From the NCBI RefSeq assembly GCF_032193805.1, contig NZ_JAVBIK010000001.1:1509001-1573000 (forward strand): DNA of 64,000 bases. The letters are read 5' to 3'. The notes under the pieces are model-generated. The model saw nothing but the letters and a program-made list of their open reading frames with translations, searched no databases and was not told where the DNA came from. The stretch comes from Rhodoferax potami. Lineage in GTDB: Bacteria; Pseudomonadota; Gammaproteobacteria; Burkholderiales; Burkholderiaceae_C. The translations under genes were made by a program, and so were the position numbers. Positions 25,795 to 35,219 of this stretch are shown here, piece after piece. Every line of letters starts with the position of its first letter. Positions within the stretch are counted from its first letter, which is position 1.

Positions 25795-26109
25795 GCTTGG
25801 GTCTGCCCGCAATACCTGATTGCTAATAGCGCCAGCCCCTCCCTGAACCGCTGGAATCGCGCCGAGGGCACCACCACCGAGGCGCTGACGGTGCTCAACC
25901 TAGTGCGCTATGGGGTAGGCATCGCCCGCCTGAATGACCTGATGGCAGCACCCTTGGTACGCTCTGGCGAACTGGTGCCCTTGCTGCAAACGCATTTCGG
26001 CGGTGGCCGCGTCCCCATCTTTGCTGTGATGCTGCAGAAGCGGCACCGCTTGCCAAAAGTCCGCACTTGTCTGGATTACCGGGCGGAATGGATTGCCGGC
26101 ATGTCCTGA
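25795..26109 (+). pseudogene. C-terminal remnant of a LysR-type regulator
   Basis: The translation holds the last ~90 residues of a LysR substrate-binding domain: EALTVLNLVRYGVGIARLND, LVRSGELVPLLQTHFGG, FAVMLQKRHRLPKVRTCLDY. No helix-turn-helix part or dimer core exists upstream; the PilZ gene ends at 25764. This is a truncated relic. Its presence marks the thiL-pgpA interval as a site of gene gain and loss. Confidence 0.75.
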
Positions 26110-26202
26110 CGCACTCGACGAAAAACATTCGCAGCGAAAAGATGCCGGGAGGACGTGCTAATCCGCTTTAGCACACTGCCTGCGCCGTTGAATAATCGGG
26201 GG

Positions 26203-26796
26203 ATGAGCGAACCTGTCACCCTGATTCCCCTCGATACCCAGACCGGCGAACCCCTGTACCCACCCCGCCCGCGCAAACCGGCCGGGCCTACCGCCCAATT
26301 CATGTTCTCCCACCCGGCGCATGTGATTGCGCTGGGCTTGGGCTCCGGCCTGTCGCGGATTGCACCCGGCACCTCCGGCACCTTGTGGGCCTGGGTGGCG
26401 TTCATTGCGCTGTCGCAGTGGCTGGGGGAGTTCGGCTGGGGCGTGTTGATTGCCCTGAGCATTCCGGTGGGCTGGTGGGCCAGCACTGTCACCGCACGCA
26501 ACATGGGCGTGCTGGACCCGGGCAACATCGTGATCGACGAGATCGTGGCGTTCTGGCTGGTGCTTTGGCTGGTCACGCCCACCTCGCTGGTGGGGCAGGC
26601 ACTGGCCTTCGGCCTGTTCCGCTACTTTGACGCGGCCAAACCCGGACCGGTGGGCTGGGCCGACCGGCTCTTCCATGGCCTGCAGGCCGACACCGACCGT
26701 TTTGCTTGGACCAAGGCCGGCTGGGGCATCATGCTCGACGACCTGGTGGCAGCCGGCTGCACGCTGATGGTGATTGCCATCTGGAGGTTTGCGTGA
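26203..26796 (+). CDS. pgpA: Phosphatidylglycerophosphatase A
   Basis: PgpA removes the phosphate from phosphatidylglycerol phosphate in the inner membrane. The 197-residue protein has the family motifs GSGLSRIAPGTSGTLWAW, the acidic VLDPGNIVIDEIVAFW, FRYFDAAKPGPVGWADR and WGIMLDDLVAA. Several membrane helices lie between. The start is the ATG at 26203 (MSEPVTLIPLD); a longer start at 26155 is less likely. It overlaps pncC by 4 bp (GTGA). Confidence 0.95.
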   Translation: MSEPVTLIPLDTQTGEPLYPPRPRKPAGPTAQFMFSHPAHVIALGLGSGLSRIAPGTSGTLWAWVAFIALSQWLGEFGWGVLIALSIPVGWWASTVTARNMGVLDPGNIVIDEIVAFWLVLWLVTPTSLVGQALAFGLFRYFDAAKPGPVGWADRLFHGLQADTDRFAWTKAGWGIMLDDLVAAGCTLMVIAIWRFA

Positions 26797-27317
26797 GCGC
26801 AACACCCAATCACCCGCTATCAAATCAGGAGCTGCTCGCGCATATTCCATGTGCGCCCTTGGCCGATTTGATGCTGAAACGCCAATGGATGCTGGCTACT
26901 GCCGAGAGCTGCACCGGCGGCATGATTGCAGCTGCCTGCACTGAGCTGGCGGGGTCGAGTGCCTGGTTTGAGCGCGGCTTTGTGACCTATTCCAACGAAG
27001 CCAAGTCCGACATGCTGGGCGTGCCGGCTGAACTGATTGCCACCCACGGTGCGGTGAGCGAGCCGGTGGCACGGGCCATGGCCAGTGGCGCCTTGCAACA
27101 CTCCAGGGGCCAAGTGGCCCTGTCGGTGACCGGCATAGCCGGACCGAGTGGCGGCAGCCCTGACAAGCCGGTGGGCACGGTCTGGTTCGGCTGGGCCACA
27201 CCCGATGGTGTGTGGAGCGACATGCAGCGCTTTGATGGCGACCGCGCCGCAGTCCGCACCGCGACCCTGCGCCACAGCCTCACGCGGCTGGTGGAGCTGC
27301 TCACACCTGCGACCTGA
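26793..27317 (+). CDS. pncC: Nicotinamide-nucleotide amidohydrolase (CinA C-terminal type)
   Basis: PncC deamidates NMN to nicotinate mononucleotide in the pyridine nucleotide cycle. The 174-residue single-domain protein has LATAESCTGGMIAAACTELAG, FVTYSNEAKSDMLGV, VSEPVARAMASGAL and VTGIAGPSGGSPDKPVGTVW. The GTG start overlaps the pgpA stop. Between this start and the conserved core, codons 8-26 are encoded by a palindromic repeat copy, so the true start could instead be the ATG at 26871 (MLKRQWMLATAESC). Confidence 0.93.
   Translation: MSATPNHPLSNQELLAHIPCAPLADLMLKRQWMLATAESCTGGMIAAACTELAGSSAWFERGFVTYSNEAKSDMLGVPAELIATHGAVSEPVARAMASGALQHSRGQVALSVTGIAGPSGGSPDKPVGTVWFGWATPDGVWSDMQRFDGDRAAVRTATLRHSLTRLVELLTPAT
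26816..26871 (+). repeat. Palindromic repeat copy in the 5' end of pncC
   Basis: GCTATCAAATCAGGAGC, then TGCTCGCGCATATTCCATG, then TGCGCCCTTGGCCGATTTGA. The first stem is partly decayed (GCTAT/GGAGC); the second keeps GCGC...GCGC. It lies just before the conserved domain and is read in a different frame from the thiL, rpoN and rhtB copies. Confidence 0.8.
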
Positions 27318-27326
27318 AAAGCCGCA

Positions 27327-28181
27327 TTAACGTTTGGGCTTGGCGGGCGTGCGCTCTGGCGCCGGGGCTATGGCATTCAAGCGGCAGCCCGGCCAATTGA
27401 GCTTTTCTGTGTAAGCGGGCGTGCGCTTCAGTGCCCGCAAGCCGCGGTTGAAGGCCTGCAAGCGGGCCGCACTGTCGGGCAGTTTGTCGCTGAACATCAC
27501 ATGGGTGGTGAAGTTAGGGGCAAAGAGTCGCGGGTGCGCCCGCAGGTCTTGCACCTCGCTGTCCATGAAATGGTGCTGCATCAGGTAGCACGCCACGTTG
27601 CGCTCCATAGGCACCACATCCAAACGCCCGCCAATCAACAAGCGCAGGCTCGCCAGGTCATCTGGCGCGGTGACCGTGTTCAAAGTGCCCGCCTTCAGCA
27701 GAGCCAGGAACTCCGGGGTGTAGGTGTAAGACTGCACCACCCCAATGCGCAGGCCCTTCAGGTCAATAAGCCCCTTCCAGTCGAACGGAGCTTCCTTGAA
27801 AGCGGCCTGGCGGTACACCAGCACCCATTGCTCGGTCAGCACGTTGTCACTGATCAGAAAACCTTTGTCCCGCTCAGGGTTGCGACCCCAATAGGCCGTG
27901 GCATCCCACAAGCCGGCGCGCGACTCTTCGAGGGTGCGGGTCCAGGGCTTGAAGGTGTACTCCACCTCAAACCCCTCCAAGGCGAAGGCGCGCCGGACAA
28001 TGTCCAGTGCAATACCCTGGTCAGGCCGCTCCTGGGTGGCATAGGGCGCAAACTGGCCGGTCGCAAGCCGAAGCACCTCGGCGGCAGCCGGCGCGCACGC
28101 GCACGCCAGCGACAGCAGCGCGGCCCCGATGCTGGAGCGAAAAGCTTGCAGTTGAAAACTGGTGAAGCCCATCGATGTCAT
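27327..28181 (-). CDS. Periplasmic substrate-binding protein (SBP family 3)
   Basis: This 284-residue exported protein has a signal peptide (cleavage near AAAEVLRLA, about residue 35) and an extracellular solute-binding family 3 fold. Recognised parts are EVLRLATGQFAPYATQERPD, IALDIVRRAFALEGFEVEYT, LKGLRIGVVQSYTYTPEFLA and DVVPMERNVACYLMQ. No transporter permease or ATPase genes are adjacent, so it is an orphan. The substrate is unknown. A start at the second Met (28172) is also possible. It is convergent with pncC. Confidence 0.85.
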   Translation of the reverse strand: MTSMGFTSFQLQAFRSSIGAALLSLACACAPAAAEVLRLATGQFAPYATQERPDQGIALDIVRRAFALEGFEVEYTFKPWTRTLEESRAGLWDATAYWGRNPERDKGFLISDNVLTEQWVLVYRQAAFKEAPFDWKGLIDLKGLRIGVVQSYTYTPEFLALLKAGTLNTVTAPDDLASLRLLIGGRLDVVPMERNVACYLMQHHFMDSEVQDLRAHPRLFAPNFTTHVMFSDKLPDSAARLQAFNRGLRALKRTPAYTEKLNWPGCRLNAIAPAPERTPAKPKR

Positions 28182-28299
28182 GCCTGTGTGAATCCCTTGA
28201 TCATCATAGTGCGGCCTGTGGCTATTGCACGAGGGACAAGCCCTGTTTTACAAATCACTTAGCCTTAGACCCCGGTTTTGCACACGCATGGAGACACAC

Positions 28300-29211
28300 A
28301 TGTCCTGGTTTGATGGTTTCGAGCAACGCGATTTCGAGGTCCACGGAGTGCGCATCCACGCCCGGGTACCCCAGGACGCGCAGGGGGACAGGCCCGCGCT
28401 TTTGCTCTTGCATGGCTTCCCGCAAACCCATGTGCTGTGGCACCGGGTGGCACAGCAGCTGGCCCAGGACTTCTACCTGGTCATGCCGGATTTGCGCGGC
28501 TACGGTGACTCCAGCAAACCCACCGGCCTTACGGACCACAGCAACTACAGCAAACGCGCACTGGCCGCCGATGTGGTGGCCGTGATGGATGCGCTGGGCA
28601 TCGCCCGCTTCGGCATCTGCGGGCATGACCGGGGCGGGCGCGTCGCCCACCGGCTCGCAGTGGACCACCCGGAACGGGTGCAAGGCCTGTGCGTGATCGA
28701 CATCGCCCCCACGCTAGACATGTACGCCGCCACCGACTTTGCCTATGCCAGTGCGTATTACCACTGGTTCCACCTGATTCAGCCCACACCTTTGCCCGAG
28801 ACCATGATCCTGGGCGCGCCCCTGCCCTATCTGCACACCAAGCTGGGCGGCTGGGGCGGCACCGGCACCGCCTTCATTGAGCCGCAGGCCATGGCGGAAT
28901 ACGAGCGCTGTTTTTTGCTGCCGGGCACGGTGCACAGCATGTGCGAGGACTACCGGGCCAGCGCAGGCATAGACCTCGAACACGACCGCGCCAGCCGGGC
29001 ACTGCCGAACGGAGCCGGGCGCATTGCCTGCAACACCCTCGTGTTGTGGGGCGAGCGGGGCGTGGTGAACCGCCTGTTTGATCCGCTGGCACTGTGGCAG
29101 GCCCAATGTGCAGCGACAGTCACCGGCGCAGCCATGTCCGCAGGCCACTTCATCCCCGAAGAGCTTCCCGAGCTCACTGCGCGCTATTTGAAGGAGTTCT
29201 TCCATGGGTGA
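28300..29211 (+). CDS. Haloacetate (fluoroacetate) dehalogenase-like alpha/beta hydrolase
   Basis: This 303-residue alpha/beta hydrolase keeps the fluoroacetate dehalogenase residue pattern, largely with the numbering known from the Rhodopseudomonas palustris enzyme. It has Asp110 (nucleophile), Arg111 and Arg114 in GHDRGGRVAHR, Asp134 in CVIDIAP, and His155-Trp156 in YYHWFHLIQP. The halide-pocket Tyr is in CEDYR (218) and the general-base His in AGHFIPEE (283). It would hydrolyse haloacetates to glycolate in the cytoplasm. The start at 28300 has GGAG 8 nt upstream. It overlaps the following SDR gene by 8 bp. Activity is inferred from family and residues. Confidence 0.8.
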   Translation: MSWFDGFEQRDFEVHGVRIHARVPQDAQGDRPALLLLHGFPQTHVLWHRVAQQLAQDFYLVMPDLRGYGDSSKPTGLTDHSNYSKRALAADVVAVMDALGIARFGICGHDRGGRVAHRLAVDHPERVQGLCVIDIAPTLDMYAATDFAYASAYYHWFHLIQPTPLPETMILGAPLPYLHTKLGGWGGTGTAFIEPQAMAEYERCFLLPGTVHSMCEDYRASAGIDLEHDRASRALPNGAGRIACNTLVLWGERGVVNRLFDPLALWQAQCAATVTGAAMSAGHFIPEELPELTARYLKEFFHG

Positions 29212-29926
29212 GGGCACCGGAATCACCCATTTGCCCCATGGTGGCAGCGCCATCGTCATTGGCGCCGGCGGCGGTATCGGCGCTGCGCTGTTGCGCAGCC
29301 TGGAAGCTTCTGGCCAGTTTGAAACAGTCTGGGGCTTGGGGCGCCACACGACGCCAGCGTTGGACCTGCTGGATGAAGACAGCATCCGGACATCGGCACA
29401 GGCTATTCAAGCCGCCGGTCTACCCGTTCGGCTGGTGCTGGATGCGACCGGTTTTCTGCACAACGACACCTGGAGCCCGGAGAAAAGCTGGCAACAGCTC
29501 GACCCCGCGCACATGGCGCACAGTTTCGCCATCAATGCCATCGGGCCGGCGCTGCTCATGAAGCACTTTTTGCCGCTGTTGACCCGCGAAGGGAAAACGG
29601 CTTTCGTCACCTTATCAGCCAAGGTGGGCAGCATCGGCGATAACCGGCTGGGCGGGTGGTACAGCTACCGCGCGAGCAAAGCGGCACTAAACCAACTGGT
29701 GCACACCGCAGCCATTGAGTTAAAGCGCCGCCACCCGCATGCGGTGTGTGTCGCCCTGCACCCAGGCACGGTAGACACCGGCCTGTCCACCCCGTTTGCA
29801 AAAACCGGACTGGATGTGCGCACACCAGACGCCGCCGCCGAACGCCTGCTGGCAGTGATCCACCACCTGCAGCCGGAGCAGAGCGGCGGATTCATCAATC
29901 ACGATGGCACAGAGTTGCCGTGGTGA
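29204..29926 (+). CDS. Short-chain dehydrogenase/reductase
   Basis: This 240-residue classical-type SDR has the cofactor loop AIVIGAGGGIGAALLRSL near the N-terminus. It has the catalytic Ser region VTLSAKVGSIGDN and the catalytic Tyr/Lys pair in WYSYRASKAALNQLV. It also has the PGTVDTGLSTPF segment seen in the CsgA/YMR226-like group. Substrate unknown. The 8-bp overlap with the dehalogenase-like gene suggests translational coupling, for example in a shared oxidation of a hydroxy-acid product, which is speculation. Confidence 0.9.
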   Translation: MGEGTGITHLPHGGSAIVIGAGGGIGAALLRSLEASGQFETVWGLGRHTTPALDLLDEDSIRTSAQAIQAAGLPVRLVLDATGFLHNDTWSPEKSWQQLDPAHMAHSFAINAIGPALLMKHFLPLLTREGKTAFVTLSAKVGSIGDNRLGGWYSYRASKAALNQLVHTAAIELKRRHPHAVCVALHPGTVDTGLSTPFAKTGLDVRTPDAAAERLLAVIHHLQPEQSGGFINHDGTELPW

Positions 29927-29936
29927 CCTAGCTGGC

Positions 29937-30758
29937 TTAAGCGCCGTGGCACTTCTTGTACTTTTTGCCGCTGCCGCAATGGCAAGGGTCGTTGCGGCCG
30001 GGTTCAGCTTCCTTGCGCACGGTCTCGACACGGGGGCCGAAATTGCGCCATAGTTCGCGCAGGTCGTAGACCGCCCACACGGCATCTGAAAAGTCATTGA
30101 TGCGGCGCTGGCTCACACTGGCCGGGCCGTTGTCGTCAAACACCGAAATCGTGGGTTCGTCGGTGTCGTCTTCGGTGAGCGCGACGATGGCTTGCAAAGA
30201 GGCGTCCAGCCACTTTTCCGCCTCTTTGTCGCGCGGGGCGGCCCACTCTTCCGGCCAGGATTCCACGGCGAACATGAAGCCCAAGGCCCAGACCTGTCCG
30301 AATGAGGGCAAGTCTTCGCCCTCCATCTTCGCGCGGTCTTCCTCCGGCAAAGAGGCGACCGCACCGCGGACATCCATCACCTCCGGGTGGTAGGCGTTTT
30401 CGTCATCCAGGCCGTTGATTTCCACACCCAAACCGCGCACAACATCGTCCCAGCGGCGGGTCCAGAGGGCCATGAAACGCGCGGCTTGAGCGGCATCCGT
30501 AAATCCACCGGCCTCGCCGGGGGCCGGGACTTCCATATCGAGGAGCACCGGGAAATATTCATCAGCCGCAATCGGGCGACGGCAAACCACGAGCGCGGCC
30601 ATAAAGCCTTCGCAGAATTCCCATTGGGGAATTTCGTCATGGCGGGTCCGCAGATCGTCCAGGATGGTGTCAATTTCATCAAATTCCTCGGGGCTCAGGC
30701 TGTAGCCCTGGGACATTTCCAGATCAGTTGCGGATTCGGTCGGTGTATTGGTGGTCAT
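29937..30758 (-). CDS. UPF0149 (YecA-like) protein with C-terminal SEC-C zinc motif
   Basis: This 273-residue acidic protein has the UPF0149 domain ([55 protein letters not shown]). It ends with the SEC-C metal-binding tail [24 protein letters not shown] tails bind zinc and often ribosomes or partner proteins; the function of this family is not known. The start at 30758 (MTTNTPTES) is the usual one; a longer frame overlaps the divergent neighbour. It is convergent with the SDR gene. Confidence 0.88.
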   Translation of the reverse strand: MTTNTPTESATDLEMSQGYSLSPEEFDEIDTILDDLRTRHDEIPQWEFCEGFMAALVVCRRPIAADEYFPVLLDMEVPAPGEAGGFTDAAQAARFMALWTRRWDDVVRGLGVEINGLDDENAYHPEVMDVRGAVASLPEEDRAKMEGEDLPSFGQVWALGFMFAVESWPEEWAAPRDKEAEKWLDASLQAIVALTEDDTDEPTISVFDDNGPASVSQRRINDFSDAVWAVYDLRELWRNFGPRVETVRKEAEPGRNDPCHCGSGKKYKKCHGA

Positions 30759-30813
30759 AAGCTGTGCAAAGAGAGTGCAGGCTGGTATTGTCTCTCCGAA
30801 GGAGTGCCATGCC

Positions 30814-32439
30814 ATGCTCAATACCCTGAATGCCGTTTTCCCGATTCGCTACACCGTGCTGGGGCTCAGTGTTTTCGCATTGCTGCTGAGCGTCTTCAGC
30901 GTGTTGGTGTTCGGTGTGGGCTTCGGCTCATTGCTGATCACCGGCTTGCTGGTCGGCGTGGGGGTGTACGACCTGCGCCAGACCAAACGATCTATCCTGC
31001 GCAACTACCCCATCATCGGTCATCTGCGCTTCATCCTCGAGTTTGTGCGGCCCGAGATACGCCAGTACTTTATCGAGAGCGACAACGAGGCCACGCCGTT
31101 CTCAAGATCTCAGCGTTCACTGGTGTACCAGCGGGCTAAAGGGGACCCAGACAAGCGGCCCTTTGGCACCCAGTTGGATGTCCATGCCGATGGCTACGAG
31201 TGGGTCAACCACTCGGTGTCGCCCACCAAAATCGCCTCGCACGATTTCCGCATCACCATCGGCGAGCACAGCGCCCAACCCTATTCAGCCAGCGTGTTCA
31301 ACATTTCGGCCATGAGCTTCGGGTCGCTGAGTGCCAATGCCATCCTCGCGCTCAATAAAGGCGCCAAGCGGGGCAACTTTGCCCACGACACGGGCGAAGG
31401 CTCGATATCAACCCACCACCGGGTGCATGGTGGCGACTTGATCTGGGAGGTCGCGTCAGGCTACTTCGGCTGCCGCAATGACGACGGCAGTTTCAACGCC
31501 GACAAATTCGCAGACAACGCCCGCGACCCGCAGGTCAAAATGATTGAGCTCAAACTCAGCCAAGGGGCCAAGCCGGGCCATGGCGGCATGTTGCCGGGCC
31601 CCAAAGTCACCCCTGAGATTGCACAGGCACGCGGCGTACCGGTCGGGGTGGACTGCATTTCGCCGGCCTCGCACAGCGCGTTCTCCACCCCGATCGAAAT
31701 GATGCAATTCATTGCCCGCTTGCGCGACCTCTCGGGCGGCAAGCCGACCGGCATGAAGCTGTGTATCGGCCATCCGTGGGAGTGGTTTGCGATGGTCAAA
31801 GCCATGTTGGAAACCGGCATCACCCCGGACTTTATTGTGGTGGATGGTGCCGAGGGCGGCACGGGAGCCGCACCCCTCGAATTCACTGACCACGTGGGCG
31901 CTCCGGTGCAAGAGGGCCTGCTGCTGGTACACAACACCTTGCGGGGCGTGGGCCTGCGGGATCGCGTAAAAATCGGGGTGGCCGGCAAAGTGGTGAGCGC
32001 ATTTGATGTGGCCCGCTACATGGCGCTGGGGGCCGACTGGTGCAACAGCGCGCGGGGCTTCATGTTTGCCTTGGGTTGCATCCAGGCCCAACACTGCCAC
32101 ACGGGCCACTGCCCCACGGGCGTGACCACCCAAGACCCGTTGCGACAGCAAAGCCTGGTCGTGCCTGACAAGGCGGATCGGGTCTACAACTTCCACCAAC
32201 AGACCTTGTTTGCGCTCAAGGAAATGGTGCAAGCCGTGGGGGTGTACCACCCGAACGAAATCACCGCCCATCACATCGTGCGCCGCAGCGACAACAAGGT
32301 CCGCTCGCTGGCACAGTTCATCCTGACCCAGTTGCCCAACGGCGCCTTGCTAGGCGAATCGGTGGCCAGCTTGCCCTTGATCTACCGCCAAACCTGGCCC
32401 CGGGCACAGGCCCACAGTTTTGCGCTCCGCCCCGAATAA
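30814..32439 (+). CDS. FMN-binding glutamate synthase family protein (membrane-anchored)
   Basis: This 541-residue protein has two N-terminal membrane helices (about residues 12-52) followed by a glutamate-synthase-like FMN barrel. Diagnostic parts are [74 protein letters not shown] and the Cys-rich [16 protein letters not shown]. There is no amidotransferase domain, so it is not a full GOGAT; the substrate is unknown. The start at 30814 has GGAG 10 nt upstream. Its stop shares one base with the start of the sensor kinase (TAATG), so the two are co-translated. Confidence 0.92.
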   Translation: MLNTLNAVFPIRYTVLGLSVFALLLSVFSVLVFGVGFGSLLITGLLVGVGVYDLRQTKRSILRNYPIIGHLRFILEFVRPEIRQYFIESDNEATPFSRSQRSLVYQRAKGDPDKRPFGTQLDVHADGYEWVNHSVSPTKIASHDFRITIGEHSAQPYSASVFNISAMSFGSLSANAILALNKGAKRGNFAHDTGEGSISTHHRVHGGDLIWEVASGYFGCRNDDGSFNADKFADNARDPQVKMIELKLSQGAKPGHGGMLPGPKVTPEIAQARGVPVGVDCISPASHSAFSTPIEMMQFIARLRDLSGGKPTGMKLCIGHPWEWFAMVKAMLETGITPDFIVVDGAEGGTGAAPLEFTDHVGAPVQEGLLLVHNTLRGVGLRDRVKIGVAGKVVSAFDVARYMALGADWCNSARGFMFALGCIQAQHCHTGHCPTGVTTQDPLRQQSLVVPDKADRVYNFHQQTLFALKEMVQAVGVYHPNEITAHHIVRRSDNKVRSLAQFILTQLPNGALLGESVASLPLIYRQTWPRAQAHSFALRPE

Positions 32440-35216
32440 TGCAGTTCCAGCGGGCAGCGTTTTACAAGCGGGTTCTATGGCTGATGGCATGGCTCTGGTG
32501 CGTCGCATCTCCGGCGCTGGCCGGAGACGGCACACGGGTGCTGATGCTGGTTTCGTACCACCCGGGCATGGCGTGGAGCGATGCACAACTCGCCGGTGTG
32601 CGCACGGCCCTGGAGGGGGTCGCGCCACCGATTGACCTGCAAATCGAGTACCTCGACACCAAGCGCGTCGCGCCGAGCGACAAGCATTTCCGCCTGGTAG
32701 AGGCGGTCTTGATGAGCAAGATCGGGGCCTCTGCTCCGGCCTTGATTCTGGCCTCGGACGATGATGCCCTGGACCTGGCTTTGCAACTCCGCAAACGTCA
32801 CTATCCGCAAGTGCCGGTGTTGTTCTCTGGCGTGGCGATCAGCCGCTCGGAAGCATTGGCTCGCGAAACCCGCATCGGTGGCGTGTTTGACGACGTGAAC
32901 GTGGGCAGCAGCCTCATGGTGGTCCTCCGAATGCTCCCCGCCACCCGGCGCATCGTGGTGGTACACGACCAAAGCCGTACCAGCCTAGCCCAAGTCGAGA
33001 CTCTGCGCGAAGGCTTGGCCGCGCAGCCACGGCTGGAGGTGGAATACCTGACCGACATACCCGCCGCCGCGGTGCAAGCGCGCTTGGCACAACTGGGGCC
33101 GCAGGACCTGGTGTTTGCACTGCCATTCAACCGGGATGCCAACGGCGCCCTCTTTAGCCACGAGGAGGCTGCAGACCTTTGGGCCAGCGCGTCGCGAGCG
33201 CCGGTCGCGGTAACCCGCGATGTCGCCATGCGGCCCGGGATTCTGGGTGGTTTTCTGGTGTCGGGGCTCGCCCAAGGGCAGGCCATGGGGGAACTGGCGA
33301 AGCAGCTCATCAGCGGCAGCGCCCCCCAACCCCTGCCGATGAAAGCAGCCCCGGTGCAGGCCACGTTTGACTACCCGCAACTCCAGCGCTGGGGCATAGA
33401 CCCGGACCTGCTGCCGCCTGATGTGGTGGTGCTCAACCCACCGCCTAACCCGCTCGAAGACTTGCGCCCTTACTTGGTCTGGCTGGCCGCCTTGTTCGGG
33501 AGTCTGCTGATCATCATTGGCTTGCTGCTGTACGGCATTCGCAGCCGCCAGATCGCAGCGCGCGCACTGCAGCAAAGCGAGAAAAACTACCGCGACTTGT
33601 TTGACCACAGCCCGGACGGGATCCTGATCCAAGCGCTTCCCGCTGGGCACACGGTAGAGGTCAACCCGCGGTTTCTGGGCATGTTCGGCTACACCGCCAT
33701 CGAGGCACGGCAACTGCAGTTCAAAGATTTGCGCGTGGAGGCGGGGGCTGCCCCTTTGACCCCGACACAGGCGACTGAGGCCCAGCTCCGCCGCAAAGAC
33801 GGCAGCGTGTTCTGGGCCGAGGTCTCTGCGATCGAACTGCAGGTGGGCACGTCGAACCGTGCGGTCATCAACCTGCGTGATATCACCGACCGCAAGCGGG
33901 CCGAGTCGTTGGCGCAAGAGATGGAACACCGCATCCGGCAGATTTACGAAAACCTCCCGGTGGCTGTGTTTGCCATTGACGCCCAGCACCGCGTGACTTT
34001 CTGGAACCCGCAAATGACGCGCCTGACCGGCGTCAAAGCGCAAGACGTGGTGGGCACTACCGACAGTTGGCGCGGCATCTACCCTTCCAAACGCCCCTGC
34101 CTGCTGGATGTGCTGGTCGACGGTACCAAGGCCGATGACATCACCCGTTTCTTTGGCGACAACCTGCGAGCCAGCACCCATGTGCCCGGCGCGCTGGAGG
34201 GCGAAGGCTATTTCACGAATGCGGACCAGACACAGGGCATGTGGGGCCGCTTCTGCGCATCGCCGCTGCGTGACGCAGATGGCAGGATCACCGGTGCGAT
34301 TGAAACCATGATCGACATCACGCCGCTCAAGCTCATCCAAACCGATCTGGAGACCCTGAACCGTGAACTTGAAGCCCGGGTGGAGACCCGCAATGCAGAG
34401 CTGCAGCGCGCCATGGGTCAGCTGCTGCAAAGTGAAAAGCTCGCCGCACTCGGCAGCCTGGTGGCTGGCATGGCCCATGAGCTCAACACGCCTATCGGCA
34501 ACGTCTTGGCGGTCGCAAGCACCTTGACCGAAGATGCGGCCTCGTTTTCCCAAAAGCTGCTCTCTGGCAGTGCACGGCGGGGCGATGTTGAAAAAGGCGC
34601 ACTCCGCCTGCAAGAAGCCAGCGTGTTGATCGAGCGCAACGCCGGCCGTGCAGCCAAGCTGATCAGCGACTTCAAAGAAGTAGCGGTGGACCAGACCAGC
34701 TCGCGCAGGCGCCATTTCTCGTTGCTGGAGGTCATGCAAGAAATTTTGCACACCACACAGCCGCTATTCAAAGGAAAGGGCCACACCGTCACACTCGATA
34801 TCCCGCCTGACCTGGAACTCGACAGCTACCCCGGCCCGTTGGAACAAATCATGACCAATCTGTTGGCCAACTCGGTCCACCACGCGTTTGCAGCCGATGT
34901 GGCCGGCGCAATGGTGATTCGGGCTGAGTCGCAGGGTGAGCAGATCCTGCTGCACTACCGGGACAACGGCTGCGGCATTCCCGCGGCCAACTTGGCACAC
35001 ATTTTTGAGCCGTTTTACACCACCAAACTTGGCAAGGGCGGCAGCGGGCTTGGGATGTACCTTGTCTACAACCTGGTGAGCAATGTTCTTGGAGGGCGCA
35101 TCCAGGTGCAAAGCCCGCCTGGCGAGGGCACCTGGGTGGACATCACGATCCCGCGCACTGCGCCGGACGTAGCCACCAACCCTTTGGCCAAAGGTGTCAG
35201 CCAGCCCGGATTCTGA
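32439..35216 (+). CDS. Sensor histidine kinase with ABC-type periplasmic binding sensor and two PAS domains
   Basis: This is a 925-residue membrane sensor kinase. A signal peptide (1-28) precedes a periplasmic-binding-protein-like sensor (about 33-330, from RVLMLVSYHPGMAWSDAQ). Then come a membrane helix (344-367), PAS domains (about 385-490 and 500-635), and a short coiled coil. Dimerisation follows with the phospho-His680 in GMAHELNTPIGN, then a GHKL ATPase domain with LANSVHHAF, DNGCGIP, IFEPFYTTK and GSGLGMYLVYN. No receiver domain or response-regulator gene is adjacent. It is coupled to the FMN protein gene upstream, which may report on or supply its signal. Confidence 0.92.
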   Translation: MQFQRAAFYKRVLWLMAWLWCVASPALAGDGTRVLMLVSYHPGMAWSDAQLAGVRTALEGVAPPIDLQIEYLDTKRVAPSDKHFRLVEAVLMSKIGASAPALILASDDDALDLALQLRKRHYPQVPVLFSGVAISRSEALARETRIGGVFDDVNVGSSLMVVLRMLPATRRIVVVHDQSRTSLAQVETLREGLAAQPRLEVEYLTDIPAAAVQARLAQLGPQDLVFALPFNRDANGALFSHEEAADLWASASRAPVAVTRDVAMRPGILGGFLVSGLAQGQAMGELAKQLISGSAPQPLPMKAAPVQATFDYPQLQRWGIDPDLLPPDVVVLNPPPNPLEDLRPYLVWLAALFGSLLIIIGLLLYGIRSRQIAARALQQSEKNYRDLFDHSPDGILIQALPAGHTVEVNPRFLGMFGYTAIEARQLQFKDLRVEAGAAPLTPTQATEAQLRRKDGSVFWAEVSAIELQVGTSNRAVINLRDITDRKRAESLAQEMEHRIRQIYENLPVAVFAIDAQHRVTFWNPQMTRLTGVKAQDVVGTTDSWRGIYPSKRPCLLDVLVDGTKADDITRFFGDNLRASTHVPGALEGEGYFTNADQTQGMWGRFCASPLRDADGRITGAIETMIDITPLKLIQTDLETLNRELEARVETRNAELQRAMGQLLQSEKLAALGSLVAGMAHELNTPIGNVLAVASTLTEDAASFSQKLLSGSARRGDVEKGALRLQEASVLIERNAGRAAKLISDFKEVAVDQTSSRRRHFSLLEVMQEILHTTQPLFKGKGHTVTLDIPPDLELDSYPGPLEQIMTNLLANSVHHAFAADVAGAMVIRAESQGEQILLHYRDNGCGIPAANLAHIFEPFYTTKLGKGGSGLGMYLVYNLVSNVLGGRIQVQSPPGEGTWVDITIPRTAPDVATNPLAKGVSQPGF

Positions 35217-35219
35217 GTT

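Noticed and set aside
32985..34751. Long minus-strand ORF (588 codons) opposite the sensor kinase
   Set aside because: The plus strand encodes a clear histidine kinase with all motifs; the antisense frame has low-complexity His/Gln-rich sequence typical of shadows.
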